DNA of 11,963 nucleotides. It comes from JBJELF01 sp051879015 (GTDB lineage Bacteria > Bacillota > Clostridia > Lachnospirales > Lachnospiraceae). The position numbers and the translations under genes were made by a program. How positions within the stretch are numbered: the stretch's first letter is position 1; each line of letters starts with the position of its first letter. Where the stretch lies: positions 1 to 11,963 of the forward strand of contig JBJELF010000099.1 of the NCBI GenBank assembly GCA_051879015.1, read 5' to 3'. Shown here piece by piece: positions 1-8,090 of the stretch. Under the pieces are notes generated by a model. That model was given only the letters and a program-made list of their open reading frames with translations, did not search any database and had not been told where the DNA came from.

Positions 1-1641
1 ATTTTCTAAATCCGAATTAGAGAACAGCGCCACATGAGCCAGATAATGTTCCAACATACTTTCCTCGCCGCAGGTTGTCTCATACTCATAAACCGACTGC
101 TTTAGCTCTGCAAGATTATCTAAACGGGTCTGATTTCCCTCTGTTCTCAACATTTGTTCGTATCCACTGTCATTTAAAATAGCTGAAAGCAGCTCCGAAA
201 TCTGTCTCTCCCTAAAATTTACTGCATAATACTGAATCAGACGAATAAATTCTCTCGCCTGAGTCCCTTTAAAAATCGGCTCATCCACCGTCTGACACAG
301 TGCTTGAAACAGTGAGCAGTCTTTCTCCTTTGCATACTCCTTCAAAAATCTCATTCTGCGCTCGCCGATATTTCGCTTTGGCACATTGGCGATACGCAAA
401 AAAGATAAATCATCCTGATAAGCAATCATGCGAAGATAGCATAGAGCATCTTTGACTTCCGCTCTTCCAAAAAACTGCACGCCGCTGTAAATATGATATG
501 GTAGATCCGTCTTCAAAAGTGCTGTTTCAATATTCCTCGTAACATAATGAGCACGATATAAAATACAAATATCTCCATAAGCCACTCCAAACTCATGCAA
601 TTCCTTGATTTTATCAGCAATCCATACTGATTCCGCCTCCGCATTTTTTCCATGATGGCAAAGCACCTTCTCTCCCTCCTCCAAAGTCGGAATCAACGCT
701 TTTTTTATACGGTATTGATTTTTATCAATGAGAGAATTGGCGACTTGCAAAATCTGTGGAGTGGAACGATAATTCTCCATCATCATAATGGTCTTCACAT
801 CTGCAAATTTTATATCGAAATCTAACAAAAAACGTACATCAGCGCCGCGCCAGGTATATATTGTCTGATCTGGATCTCCCACCACAAATAGATTTTTGTG
901 ATAATCACATAGTACCTTCATTAAACGATACTGTGGCTCATCGATATCCTGAAACTCGTCCACCATAATATACTCTAGCCGCTGCTGCCACTTAAGCCGA
1001 ATCTCCTCATGTTCCTGAAAAATATAAAGTGAGAAAAAAATCAAATCATTATAATCCAAACCAAAACATTTCTTTTCCTGATACAGATAGCCGTAAAAAA
1101 TAATATCCTTTACGCAATCTGCTTTCTGATATTTTTCATACAGCACATCTATCGACATATGAATCATATCCAGATAATAGTCTGGTCGTTCCTTAATTTT
1201 CAACATCTCAATCATATCTCTTGCACTGGAGTAAGTCATCTCTCGAAGCGTCAGCCCTCGCTCCTCATAGATTATCTGCAGCATAGCATCAATATCTGAA
1301 TTATCCAACACCAGAAAACTTTTTGGATACTGTACCGCATGGCTGTCCTCCTGCAAAACAGACACACAAAAACCATGGAATGTATTGATGTACCCTGTAT
1401 CATTATCACCTGTCAGATTGTGAATACGCTGTCTCATCTCATTAGCTGATTTGTTAGTAAAAGTCACGCATAGGATATTTTCTGGCAAAATGCCAATCTC
1501 GTTTACTAAAAATGCAAATCGCCTCGTCAATGCTCGTGTTTTTCCTGAACCGGCACCTGCAATCACACGAACCATCCCCTCTGTGGAAATGACTGCTTCC
1601 TGCTGTGCCCTGTTTAAACCTTCTAATAAATTTCCTTCCAT
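1..1641 (-). CDS. UvrD/Rep-family (SF1A) DNA helicase, C-terminus cut by window edge
   Basis: This is an ATP-dependent 3'-5' DNA helicase of the UvrD/PcrA/Rep family, acting on DNA in repair or replication restart. The frame is open for 547 codons from ATG 1641 to the left edge with no stop, so the C-terminus is missing. Visible motifs are the Q motif (LNRAQQEAV, residues 9-17), Walker A AGAGSGKT (28-35), motif Ia VTFTNKSANEM (59-69), TFHGFC (87-92), Walker B VDEFQD (227-232), motif III GDPDQTIYTWRGA (255-267) and motif IV ENYRSTPQIL (289-298). Further on comes the 2A-side SGVQFFGRAEVKDALCYLR stretch. The start is supported by GAGGA about 7 bases upstream. The N-terminus differs from the usual PcrA opening, so this may be a second UvrD-like paralogue rather than the essential PcrA; I therefore give no symbol. 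It lies 89 bases downstream of selB on the same strand. Confidence 0.93.
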   Translation of the reverse strand, partial: MEGNLLEGLNRAQQEAVISTEGMVRVIAGAGSGKTRALTRRFAFLVNEIGILPENILCVTFTNKSANEMRQRIHNLTGDNDTGYINTFHGFCVSVLQEDSHAVQYPKSFLVLDNSDIDAMLQIIYEERGLTLREMTYSSARDMIEMLKIKERPDYYLDMIHMSIDVLYEKYQKADCVKDIIFYGYLYQEKKCFGLDYNDLIFFSLYIFQEHEEIRLKWQQRLEYIMVDEFQDIDEPQYRLMKVLCDYHKNLFVVGDPDQTIYTWRGADVRFLLDFDIKFADVKTIMMMENYRSTPQILQVANSLIDKNQYRIKKALIPTLEEGEKVLCHHGKNAEAESVWIADKIKELHEFGVAYGDICILYRAHYVTRNIETALLKTDLPYHIYSGVQFFGRAEVKDALCYLRMIAYQDDLSFLRIANVPKRNIGERRMRFLKEYAKEKDCSLFQALCQTVDEPIFKGTQAREFIRLIQYYAVNFRERQISELLSAILNDSGYEQMLRTEGNQTRLDNLAELKQSVYEYETTCGEESMLEHYLAHVALFSNSDLEN

Positions 1642-1730
1642 TCTCAAATCCTCATATCTACTACAAAACTTACATTTTTGAGTAACGATTCAGTCAAGCG
1701 TAAATTTTAAATGTAATCCTCAAAATTTGT

Positions 1731-3644
1731 TTAATATCTCTGTCTCTCTGTCTCTTTACCACACCAACGTGTCACCTTCTGCTCATCTAAAAATGCCATC
1801 AATGGCTTGGACGAGCGTCTTGTTGTCCCTAGCAGATCACGAAGCGAAGCGAAGGAAATACGCTCATTACTTTCCAGAAATTTCTTTACTTTCTCGATAA
1901 TTTCTTCAACTAATTCCGGTGTTGTACAGAAATCGTCGGAAATTCGTACAAAACGTTCGGTAGTAATTAGATAATTAATCATATCTTCAAAATATTCACT
2001 GTCCATTTGTTTTTGCTTCAATTCACGATATCGTTTAAAACTATATCCCGCCTCTTGGCAGGCCGCCCACAAAGTAGTTTCTAACTGTTGCAATTCTTCC
2101 GTCTCTTCTACTGCAAATTTATAAAGACTGTAATATTCTCCCTCTTTCTTTATCTGTTCCTGCTCAATCAAATAATAGAGGTATCCATCCAACCACTCCT
2201 GTTCCCAAGTTGCAAATAATGCATTTTTTAATTCCAATTTGGTCATACCCAGTCGATACCTATACTTTTGATGATAACGCTTCAATTCGCTACAAACACG
2301 GCGTTGTACTTCCTCTTCTGCAGTAAAACTCCAATACATACCGCCCTTTTTTCCACGAAGTGAAATACAAGCCTCCTCCGATTTTAACTCTTCCAGACAA
2401 GCACTGACTGTCTCCTTTATCAAATTAGCTCTCTGAATCAATTCTTGCTCTCCGATTGGACGATGACGAAATTCTTCAATAATGGACAGCAGAACATCAT
2501 TATTTCGATTTTCCTCTCGCTGCTTTAAACTCTCCACAACTCGATTTTCCTTGCGCTTATGCTTTGGTGCATACTCATTGAGCACCACACCGCCACCGAT
2601 AGTCTCCAATGGAGAATAAAAACGCAAAACAAAATAATCCATCTTTTTTACCGCAATTTCTTTTTCTAAAACAAGCTGAGCATAACCCGACTCTCCCGCC
2701 TTCAACTCTTGGTGCTGCAGCAGAATGACACGACACAGCACCTCCGCTGTACCAATATGCAGATGAAGGCGCATTTGATTCGTAATGACACGGCTTGTCC
2801 CCCGAATCATCTCCAATCTCACATCAATACGGCTGCTATTTTTCATACTTTCCGGGTAAGCAGCCACAAATCCACGATGAACTTCCTCTTTTTTGATACT
2901 GGCAAGATTTAAGGCAGTACGCTGTCCTGCATAAGCAGCCGATACCGTTTCTCCATGCATTTGAATACTTCGCACCTTTGCCCTTATCAAAGACGGATAC
3001 AGCATAATCTCATCCTCTACATGAATTGCGCCTTCCAAAATTGTGCCAGCCACTACAGTACCAATCCCCTTAATGGACATAACACGATCAATCGGCATAC
3101 GAAAACGTCCACTGACACTTCTCTCTCGTTTATATGTATTAGCCTGCTCCACAATTTTTTCTTTTAATTCATCCATCCCTAAGTTTTTGATGGCAGAGAC
3201 ACGCTGTAGGGGCCAATGTTCAAAAATAGTTCCTTTTACTTGCTCTCGAATTTCCTGTTCCATAGCATCTGCCCAGTCTGTTTCCACCATATCCATTTTG
3301 GTCAATACCAAAATACCATTTTTAACATGGAGCTGTTCCAGAATATCCATATGTTCCCTAGTTTGAGGCATGATTCCCTCATCCAATGCAATGGTCAGCA
3401 GTACTAAATCCATTCCACAAACACCAGCCAACATATTTGGAAGGAATTTTTCATGTCCAGGCACATCAATAATACCAGCACGGTTTCCATCTGGTAAATC
3501 AAAGTAAGTAAATCCCAAATCAATGGAAATTCCTCTCATCTTTTCTTCTTTTAACGTATCCGTATCTCTTCCTGTCAATGCTTTAATCAGCGCTGTTTTT
3601 CCATGATCAATATGTCCCGCTGTTCCAATGATTAAATGTTCCAT
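1731..3644 (-). CDS. selB: Selenocysteine-specific translation elongation factor SelB
   Basis: SelB is a GTPase that replaces EF-Tu for Sec-tRNA. It binds the SECIS hairpin behind an in-frame UGA and delivers selenocysteine to the ribosome. The 637 residues fit the family length. GTPase motifs are intact: G1 GHIDHGKT (10-17), G2 RGISIDLGF (37-45), G3 DVPGHE (60-65), G4 TKMD (115-118) and G5 SAI (150-152). EF-Tu-like beta-barrel domains follow (PIDRVMSIKGIGTVVAGTI near 190). The last ~250 residues are the winged-helix RNA-binding region, ending in the recognisable RDLLGTTRRSSKPLMAFLDEQKVTR segment, here in part. The ATG has a strong GGAGGAA site upstream. It sits 71 bases downstream of selA, the common selA-selB order. 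No selC tRNA gene fits in either flanking gap (71 and 89 bases). It ends with TAA. Confidence 0.97.
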   Translation of the reverse strand: MEHLIIGTAGHIDHGKTALIKALTGRDTDTLKEEKMRGISIDLGFTYFDLPDGNRAGIIDVPGHEKFLPNMLAGVCGMDLVLLTIALDEGIMPQTREHMDILEQLHVKNGILVLTKMDMVETDWADAMEQEIREQVKGTIFEHWPLQRVSAIKNLGMDELKEKIVEQANTYKRERSVSGRFRMPIDRVMSIKGIGTVVAGTILEGAIHVEDEIMLYPSLIRAKVRSIQMHGETVSAAYAGQRTALNLASIKKEEVHRGFVAAYPESMKNSSRIDVRLEMIRGTSRVITNQMRLHLHIGTAEVLCRVILLQHQELKAGESGYAQLVLEKEIAVKKMDYFVLRFYSPLETIGGGVVLNEYAPKHKRKENRVVESLKQREENRNNDVLLSIIEEFRHRPIGEQELIQRANLIKETVSACLEELKSEEACISLRGKKGGMYWSFTAEEEVQRRVCSELKRYHQKYRYRLGMTKLELKNALFATWEQEWLDGYLYYLIEQEQIKKEGEYYSLYKFAVEETEELQQLETTLWAACQEAGYSFKRYRELKQKQMDSEYFEDMINYLITTERFVRISDDFCTTPELVEEIIEKVKKFLESNERISFASLRDLLGTTRRSSKPLMAFLDEQKVTRWCGKETERQRY

Positions 3645-3715
3645 CTATTCCTCCATTTATAAAATATCATCAAAAAACTCTAGATTAAAGTGAAAAGTCT
3701 GCGGCAGCTCATTCA

Positions 3716-5128
3716 TCAACCCAACACGGTTTTCAAAATTTCTGCCGCCTCTGGAATTTCTTTTTCAAAAATAGTACGCATATCCAACAAAATTCCCTCT
3801 CGCTCAATACGCACAATCAACGGTACTGGCTGTCCTCTCAGTCTTTTCTCAATTTCACCAGCATGCATCGCTTCTTTCCAGATACGCACTCCCGCACTGG
3901 CAATTTGCTCTCCAGGCAGAGAGCCTCCGCCAGCCTGACTTTCACAGGAAACTACGCTGATCTCATACTCATCGGTCAGTGAATCACACAATTTTACCAG
4001 ACGCAATGCCTTCTGATGCTGCACATTCACACTCTCCGTCAACATACTCAACACTGGAATATGCTCTCTCGCATAATCCAAATCCTCATATACGGACAGG
4101 ATTTCTTCCAACATAGCTGCAGTAAATTTGTCAATACGCAAAGCTCTCGTCAATGGATGCTTTTTGCACCGATCCACCCATTTTTTCTTACCCACAATAA
4201 TACCAGCCTGGGGACCACCCAACAGCTTATCGCCACTAAAAGAAACCAAATCGACACCAGCCATCACACTTTCCATGACCGTTGGTTCTTTCTTCAAGCC
4301 AAACTTAGACAGATCCATTAAAATGCCGCTGCCCAAATCTTCAACGACTGGGATATCATATCGATGCCCCAGTTCCGTCAATTCCTCCCGCTCTACACTT
4401 TCTGTAAATCCAATCAACTTAAAATTACTTGTATGCACTTTCAGGAGAACTCCCGTCCTCTCATTAATATGCTCTTCATAGTCAGAAATGCGGGTCTTGT
4501 TGGTGGTACCCACCTCTACACGGATACCTCCACTCTGATCAATAATATCAGGAATGCGGAACTTTCCGCCAATCTCCACCTGCTCACCTCGAGAGACAAT
4601 CATCTCCTTGCCTGATGCCACTGCTGACAGCATCAACAATACTGCGCCCGCATTGTTATTGACCGCCATAGCAGCCTCAGCTCCAGTAATTTTACACAAT
4701 AATTTTTCAAAATGACTGTATCTCTCTCCACGTTTTCCCGCATCCAAATTGTACTCCAAATTGGAATAGCCACTCATAACGTGAAACACGCGTTGAAGCA
4801 TCTCTTCCGACAGAGGAGCACGCCCTAAATTGGTATGCAAAATCGTGCCAGTTCCATTGATGACCCGCTTCAAATTTCGTTCACTCTTTTTTTCTAACTG
4901 CTCCAAAATTTCCGTCTCCAACAAAGCCAATTTTTCTTCTAGCTGACTTTGTTCTGTCATTTTCGGAATTTCACTGCGAATGGCCTGTAACCTCACATTC
5001 ACAGCTTCCATCACAGGCTGCTTCCCATATAAAAGAATGGCCTCCTGCATCTCATCCTGCTTTAAAATAAAATCCATTTTCGGTATCATACGATACCAGC
5101 TCTGTTTATTTTCCATATAATTATCCAA
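3716..5128 (-). CDS. selA: L-seryl-tRNA(Sec) selenium transferase SelA
   Basis: SelA is a PLP enzyme that turns Ser-tRNA(Sec) into Sec-tRNA(Sec) using selenophosphate; in bacteria it forms a large ring in the cytoplasm. The 470 residues match the family. Landmarks are NGTGTILHTNLGRA (91-104), GKRGERY (131-137), GTTNKT (207-212) and the PLP lysine motif SFSGDKLLGGPQAG, with Lys301 as the Schiff-base residue. The N-terminal ~80 residues are helical and charged, as in the tRNA-binding domain. Start choice: the frame opens at TTG 5128, with AGGA five bases upstream. The first ATG (5116, residue 5) lies about 15 bases or more from that site, so TTG is preferred; both give an intact enzyme. The gene ends with two consecutive TGA codons (3716-3718 and 3713-3715). 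selB follows 71 bases later. Confidence 0.97.
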   Translation of the reverse strand: MDNYMENKQSWYRMIPKMDFILKQDEMQEAILLYGKQPVMEAVNVRLQAIRSEIPKMTEQSQLEEKLALLETEILEQLEKKSERNLKRVINGTGTILHTNLGRAPLSEEMLQRVFHVMSGYSNLEYNLDAGKRGERYSHFEKLLCKITGAEAAMAVNNNAGAVLLMLSAVASGKEMIVSRGEQVEIGGKFRIPDIIDQSGGIRVEVGTTNKTRISDYEEHINERTGVLLKVHTSNFKLIGFTESVEREELTELGHRYDIPVVEDLGSGILMDLSKFGLKKEPTVMESVMAGVDLVSFSGDKLLGGPQAGIIVGKKKWVDRCKKHPLTRALRIDKFTAAMLEEILSVYEDLDYAREHIPVLSMLTESVNVQHQKALRLVKLCDSLTDEYEISVVSCESQAGGGSLPGEQIASAGVRIWKEAMHAGEIEKRLRGQPVPLIVRIEREGILLDMRTIFEKEIPEAAEILKTVLG

Positions 5129-5146
5129 CTATTTCCTATCTCATTT

Positions 5147-5227
5147 TTACTCAACTATGTCCGGCATATCTACAATAATCGCTTCATGATGAACCGCTGG
5201 CAGAAATTTTTCCAACACATCGACAGA
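5147..5227 (-). other. Short open stretch between the macro gene and selA; possible gene remnant
   Basis: In the 157-base gap between the macro-domain gene and selA, one minus-strand frame between TAG 5228-5230 and TAA 5147-5149 reads about 26 residues: SVDVLEKFLPAVHHEAIIV followed by DMPDIVE. Its composition (an amphipathic helix followed by a hydrophobic strand and acidic end) resembles the C-terminus of a folded protein. The only internal start is GTG 5218, and no ribosome site precedes it. It may be the tail of a deleted gene, a tiny unrecognised peptide, or chance. I do not recognise the family. The rest of the gap shows no clear terminator or promoter. Confidence 0.2.
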
Positions 5228-5286
5228 CTAATATTTAATCAATAGCTCAATCCCTTATATCAACTGCATCTTGTGAATCCCCCGAC

Positions 5287-6369
5287 TCACTGTCCTAACA
5301 GAATCTGGTCATACTGAAATAAAGTCATATTAATTGTATAAATATCATATACTTGATTTTCAATAAAATATTCCACGATTACATCAAACTTACTGCAGGG
5401 TGAAAATGCCATCCCCGCCCTTGCCAACAAATCTTTTGTTTCATCCAAATTTAATTCCAATGCAAGCGCCAATGCAAGAGCAGTTTTCTTAGTCGGCTGA
5501 TAGTTGATATTGCTGCGAATTTTGGAAAATAACTTTCGGTCTATATTTGCTTTTTTGTAAACCTCCACATCGGTCATTCCTTTTTGATCAATCAAACGAA
5601 GCAAATTTTGCTGAAAAGTTTCACTCATCTCCTTCATTACATCCTCTAGCTTTCGAGTACTGCCAGACGGCATCGATAATTTTGCTTTTGGAATTGACCT
5701 TGTTTTGACTGAATAAAATTCAACATCTTCATCGGACTCTTCATTGCCTATACTCCGAGAATAACTCTCAGAATATCGGGATTTTCTTAAATTTCTCGAA
5801 TGTCTTAACTGTCTCCAAGAAGAATCCAAATGTTCACTCTCCACCAAATGTTGGTCTATGTAACTGGTTACACGCTCCTGCAGCTGCTGTGATAACACAA
5901 AGGATTCCCTATCATAGACGACCAGATAAATCATCATCTCTGATTTTGATAAATATTCTCGAATCTCTTCCACTGCCACCTGTAAGGCCTTTTCCTTGGA
6001 AAAATGATGATTGCCCGAAGCAATCAAAGGAAATGCAATACTCTCGCAATCATAATCCTGCGCTGCATTGAGTGCATTGCGATAACAGGAGCGCAGCAAT
6101 GCTTCTTCTCCCTGCTCACCATCTCTCCAAGCCGGTCCTACGGTATGAATAATGTACTTGGCATTTAAGCGGAATGCCGCAGTAACTGCCGCCTCGCCGA
6201 CCTTTATCTCACCAATTTGTCTGCGTGCTTTCAATAAAACATCAAATCCTGCAGATTGATAAATAGCAAAGTCCACTCCATAACCCACCTCTGGCTTTCG
6301 ATTGGCAGTATTGACGATGGCATCCACCTGCATTTTTGTAATGTCGTTTCGCACTATTTGAAATGGCAT
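5287..6369 (-). CDS. Macro-domain (ADP-ribose-binding) protein fused to a C-terminal HTH-like domain
   Basis: The 360 residues fall into three parts. Residues 1-165 are a macro domain, a fold that binds ADP-ribose and in many members hydrolyses ADP-ribosyl esters. The opening IVRNDITKMQVDAIVNTAN (N20, N23), the VGYGVDFAIYQSAG loop (28-41; usual GGG replaced by GYG, Asp33 kept) and IIHTVGPAW (73-81) are clear. The second phosphate loop is PLIASGNHHFSKEKAL (114-129), where most members have a SGIYGYP-like sequence. Residues 170-245 are a Ser/Arg-rich then acidic linker, probably disordered. Residues 248-345 form a compact helical domain (TFQQNLLRLIDQKGMTDVEV, then NIDRKLFSKIRSN) resembling XRE-type helix-turn-helix proteins. 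The ATG has AAAGGGGAC upstream; the stop is TGA. Role inferred: an ADP-ribose-responsive regulator or a hydrolase with a nucleic-acid tether. It is 67 bases after the hydrolase gene. Confidence 0.88.
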   Translation of the reverse strand: MPFQIVRNDITKMQVDAIVNTANRKPEVGYGVDFAIYQSAGFDVLLKARRQIGEIKVGEAAVTAAFRLNAKYIIHTVGPAWRDGEQGEEALLRSCYRNALNAAQDYDCESIAFPLIASGNHHFSKEKALQVAVEEIREYLSKSEMMIYLVVYDRESFVLSQQLQERVTSYIDQHLVESEHLDSSWRQLRHSRNLRKSRYSESYSRSIGNEESDEDVEFYSVKTRSIPKAKLSMPSGSTRKLEDVMKEMSETFQQNLLRLIDQKGMTDVEVYKKANIDRKLFSKIRSNINYQPTKKTALALALALELNLDETKDLLARAGMAFSPCSKFDVIVEYFIENQVYDIYTINMTLFQYDQILLGQ

Positions 6370-6436
6370 TTTTGTCCCCTTTCTTATTTTAACAACGCCG
6401 CCACCTTCCTAAACGATGACATTTTTTTCTATTCTA

Positions 6437-6976
6437 TTAATACAAATTTACTACTTCTGTCAATATTTCCAGATTTCTTTTGATATCACCCCGCCGCTCC
6501 AGACGATGTCCTACCCCCTCAAACTCAGTCAAGGAAACTCCTTTTTTCTCGCATAGAGCACGTAATTCTTCATGATTGACATATTTATCCTTCAAGCCTG
6601 TGACAATACAACGATAGTTTCGGTCTCTTTCCATGTAGGGCAAGGTCAAATCAATTGGCGTCAGCATCACATGCATCACATTCTTAAGAGCCAGTTCATC
6701 CTCCAGCCAACAGGCAATCACTGTACCAATACTCTTTGATACAAAGACAATCTCCTCATACTCCTCAAGATTTACCTTCTGAACCTGTGCCTTCACATGA
6801 ATCGCCGCCTCATATGCAAAATCCACCAGAGCATCCAATCCCTCTCCTTTTTGGGCCTGATAATCAATTTTGAAATTCTCATATCCAAGTCCCTCATACT
6901 GCAATCTTCCATAGTACAGCAACGGACAATCTACTCCATAATTCACACCTGGAAATAATATCATTAACTTACTCAT
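6437..6976 (-). CDS. Small alpha/beta-hydrolase-fold protein
   Basis: At 179 residues this is a compact alpha/beta hydrolase. Strand one with a turn is visible at MILFPGVNYG (5-14). The nucleophile elbow is EIVFVSKSIGTV (75-86), giving S-x-S-x-G with Ser82 as nucleophile; the usual first glycine is serine. The acid is probably Asp130 (CIVTGLKDKYV) and the histidine His157 (EFEGVGHRLE), both in the expected order and spacing for a catalytic triad. There is no signal peptide or membrane segment, so it should be cytoplasmic. The substrate cannot be read from the sequence. Its ATG overlaps the stop of the EutH-like gene (ATGA, 6973-6976). Its ribosome site AAGGAG lies inside that gene, so the two are almost certainly co-translated, which suggests work on something related to what the permease carries. 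Confidence 0.82.
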   Translation of the reverse strand: MSKLMILFPGVNYGVDCPLLYYGRLQYEGLGYENFKIDYQAQKGEGLDALVDFAYEAAIHVKAQVQKVNLEEYEEIVFVSKSIGTVIACWLEDELALKNVMHVMLTPIDLTLPYMERDRNYRCIVTGLKDKYVNHEELRALCEKKGVSLTEFEGVGHRLERRGDIKRNLEILTEVVNLY

Positions 6977-8055
6977 TGCGCTTTCTCCTTCCCAGCCTTT
7001 GTAAACAGTAATGCCACACCAATTCCAACAAAGCCACCTACAAGTTTCACCGCCAACATGGGTACTACCAAAGTATGGTTCACTCCAAAAGTAAATCCCA
7101 TATGTGCTGCAAAAGCCGAGGCAGCCGACACCAGACAGGCAGCATTAACTACTCTTCCACGACAGTCCATATCCTTCATCATAGCAATAGCGGGCACTAC
7201 ACTAATGACTCCTACCAAAAGTCCTGCTACACTGCTGCTATTCATACCGGTCTTCTTCCCTAGCCAATTCAAAGGCTTTTTTAAAATTCGCTGCAAAAGT
7301 TCTGCCATCGGCAAACTTCCCAACATGACAATACCAATGGAGGACACAATTTTCATACCTTCCTCAATCGCTGTCATTCCCGGAACAAATTCTACACCAG
7401 TAATATAGCTGACCGCACCAAGAATCAATCCCACCGTGGTCAATATCCGAATCAGCGCTGCAAAACCGGAAAAAATCTGCAATGTCTGCCTTTGAAATTT
7501 CCAAATTCCCACTATTAAAAGAAAGGATAACACAAAAATAGGTAAGGTTTGTATCAATACTGTCCTAACACTGAGGGAACATAAAATTCCACCCAATATC
7601 AAACTCACTGGCAGCACTCCCACACCAATCAAAATGCCTTTTGAAAAACCTACTCGTTCTTGTTCCTCCAGCATTCCCATACCTACTGGGATAGTAAAAG
7701 TAAACGTACAGCCAAAAGTAGCCGCTACCATAATGCCCGCATAGTTTCCTACATTACTGTCCCGCGCTAACTCCATCGCCATCTGATAACCTCCCATATC
7801 AATGGCCAAAATTCCTCCTAACATTGCTGAGTCCAAACCCCAATGCTCCCAAATCGGCACCACAATAGTCTCCAATCCAGCTGATAACAGCGGTACCAAA
7901 CAGATAATTCCCACCATAGAAAGGGCAGTACTTCCCAACAAGAGAAATCCCTGCTCAAATTTTTCTCCCAAACCAAAGTGATTTCCCAGCAGTCGATCCA
8001 TTCCCCCCAAAATGACACAGACTGCAATTACCCACATAATTCCTGCTTCCATCAT
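6973..8055 (-). CDS. eutH: EutH-like ethanolamine permease family protein
   Basis: This is a polytopic inner-membrane protein of 360 residues with roughly ten hydrophobic segments. It matches the EutH family (ethanolamine uptake at low pH in enteric bacteria) along its length. Family landmarks are the GEKFEQGFLLLGSTALSMVG region (residues ~30-49), IDMGGYQMAMELA, TFTIPVGMGML, SSIGIVMLGSLPMAELL, MMKDMDCRGRVVNAA and GFTFGVNHTLVVPMLAVKL. It is somewhat shorter than the ~408-residue E. coli protein. No other eut gene (EutABC, shell proteins, EutV/W) is present, so ethanolamine as substrate is an inference from family only; a different small amine or amino alcohol is possible. Two ATGs are adjacent (8055, 8052), with a weak GAGAA-type site. 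It starts 35 bases after the M24 peptidase gene and overlaps the hydrolase gene by 4 bases. Confidence 0.87.
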   Translation of the reverse strand: MMEAGIMWVIAVCVILGGMDRLLGNHFGLGEKFEQGFLLLGSTALSMVGIICLVPLLSAGLETIVVPIWEHWGLDSAMLGGILAIDMGGYQMAMELARDSNVGNYAGIMVAATFGCTFTFTIPVGMGMLEEQERVGFSKGILIGVGVLPVSLILGGILCSLSVRTVLIQTLPIFVLSFLLIVGIWKFQRQTLQIFSGFAALIRILTTVGLILGAVSYITGVEFVPGMTAIEEGMKIVSSIGIVMLGSLPMAELLQRILKKPLNWLGKKTGMNSSSVAGLLVGVISVVPAIAMMKDMDCRGRVVNAACLVSAASAFAAHMGFTFGVNHTLVVPMLAVKLVGGFVGIGVALLFTKAGKEKAQ

Positions 8056-8090
8056 TTCTCACACTTTTCTTATAAACAATTTGCAACAGT

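Noticed and set aside
1642..1730. tRNA-Sec (selC) gene downstream of selB
   Set aside because: The gap is 89 bases and AT-rich, with no acceptor stem, anticodon UCA loop or CCA end that I can see.
1642..1730. Paired short complementary segments (TTACATTT/AAATGTAA and TTTTGAG/CTCAAAA) suggesting a pseudoknot
   Set aside because: The stems are short, AT-rich and widely spaced, and are likely chance in AT-rich DNA.
3043..3366. Plus-strand open frame of about 107 codons inside selB
   Set aside because: It is antisense to a well-conserved GTPase gene, has no ribosome site and its composition is that of a shadow frame.
3680..3712. Ten-residue ORF after the selA stop as a leader peptide for selB
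   Set aside because: It has no ribosome site of its own and no recognisable regulatory codons; kept only as part of the tandem-stop observation.
5129..5286. Dedicated selA promoter in the gap after the macro gene
   Set aside because: TTGATA- and TTGAGC-like boxes exist, but none has a good -10 at 16-18 bases.
7058..7408. Plus-strand open frame of about 116 codons inside the EutH-like gene
   Set aside because: It lies opposite a clearly conserved membrane protein; its open length follows from the codon pattern of the real gene.
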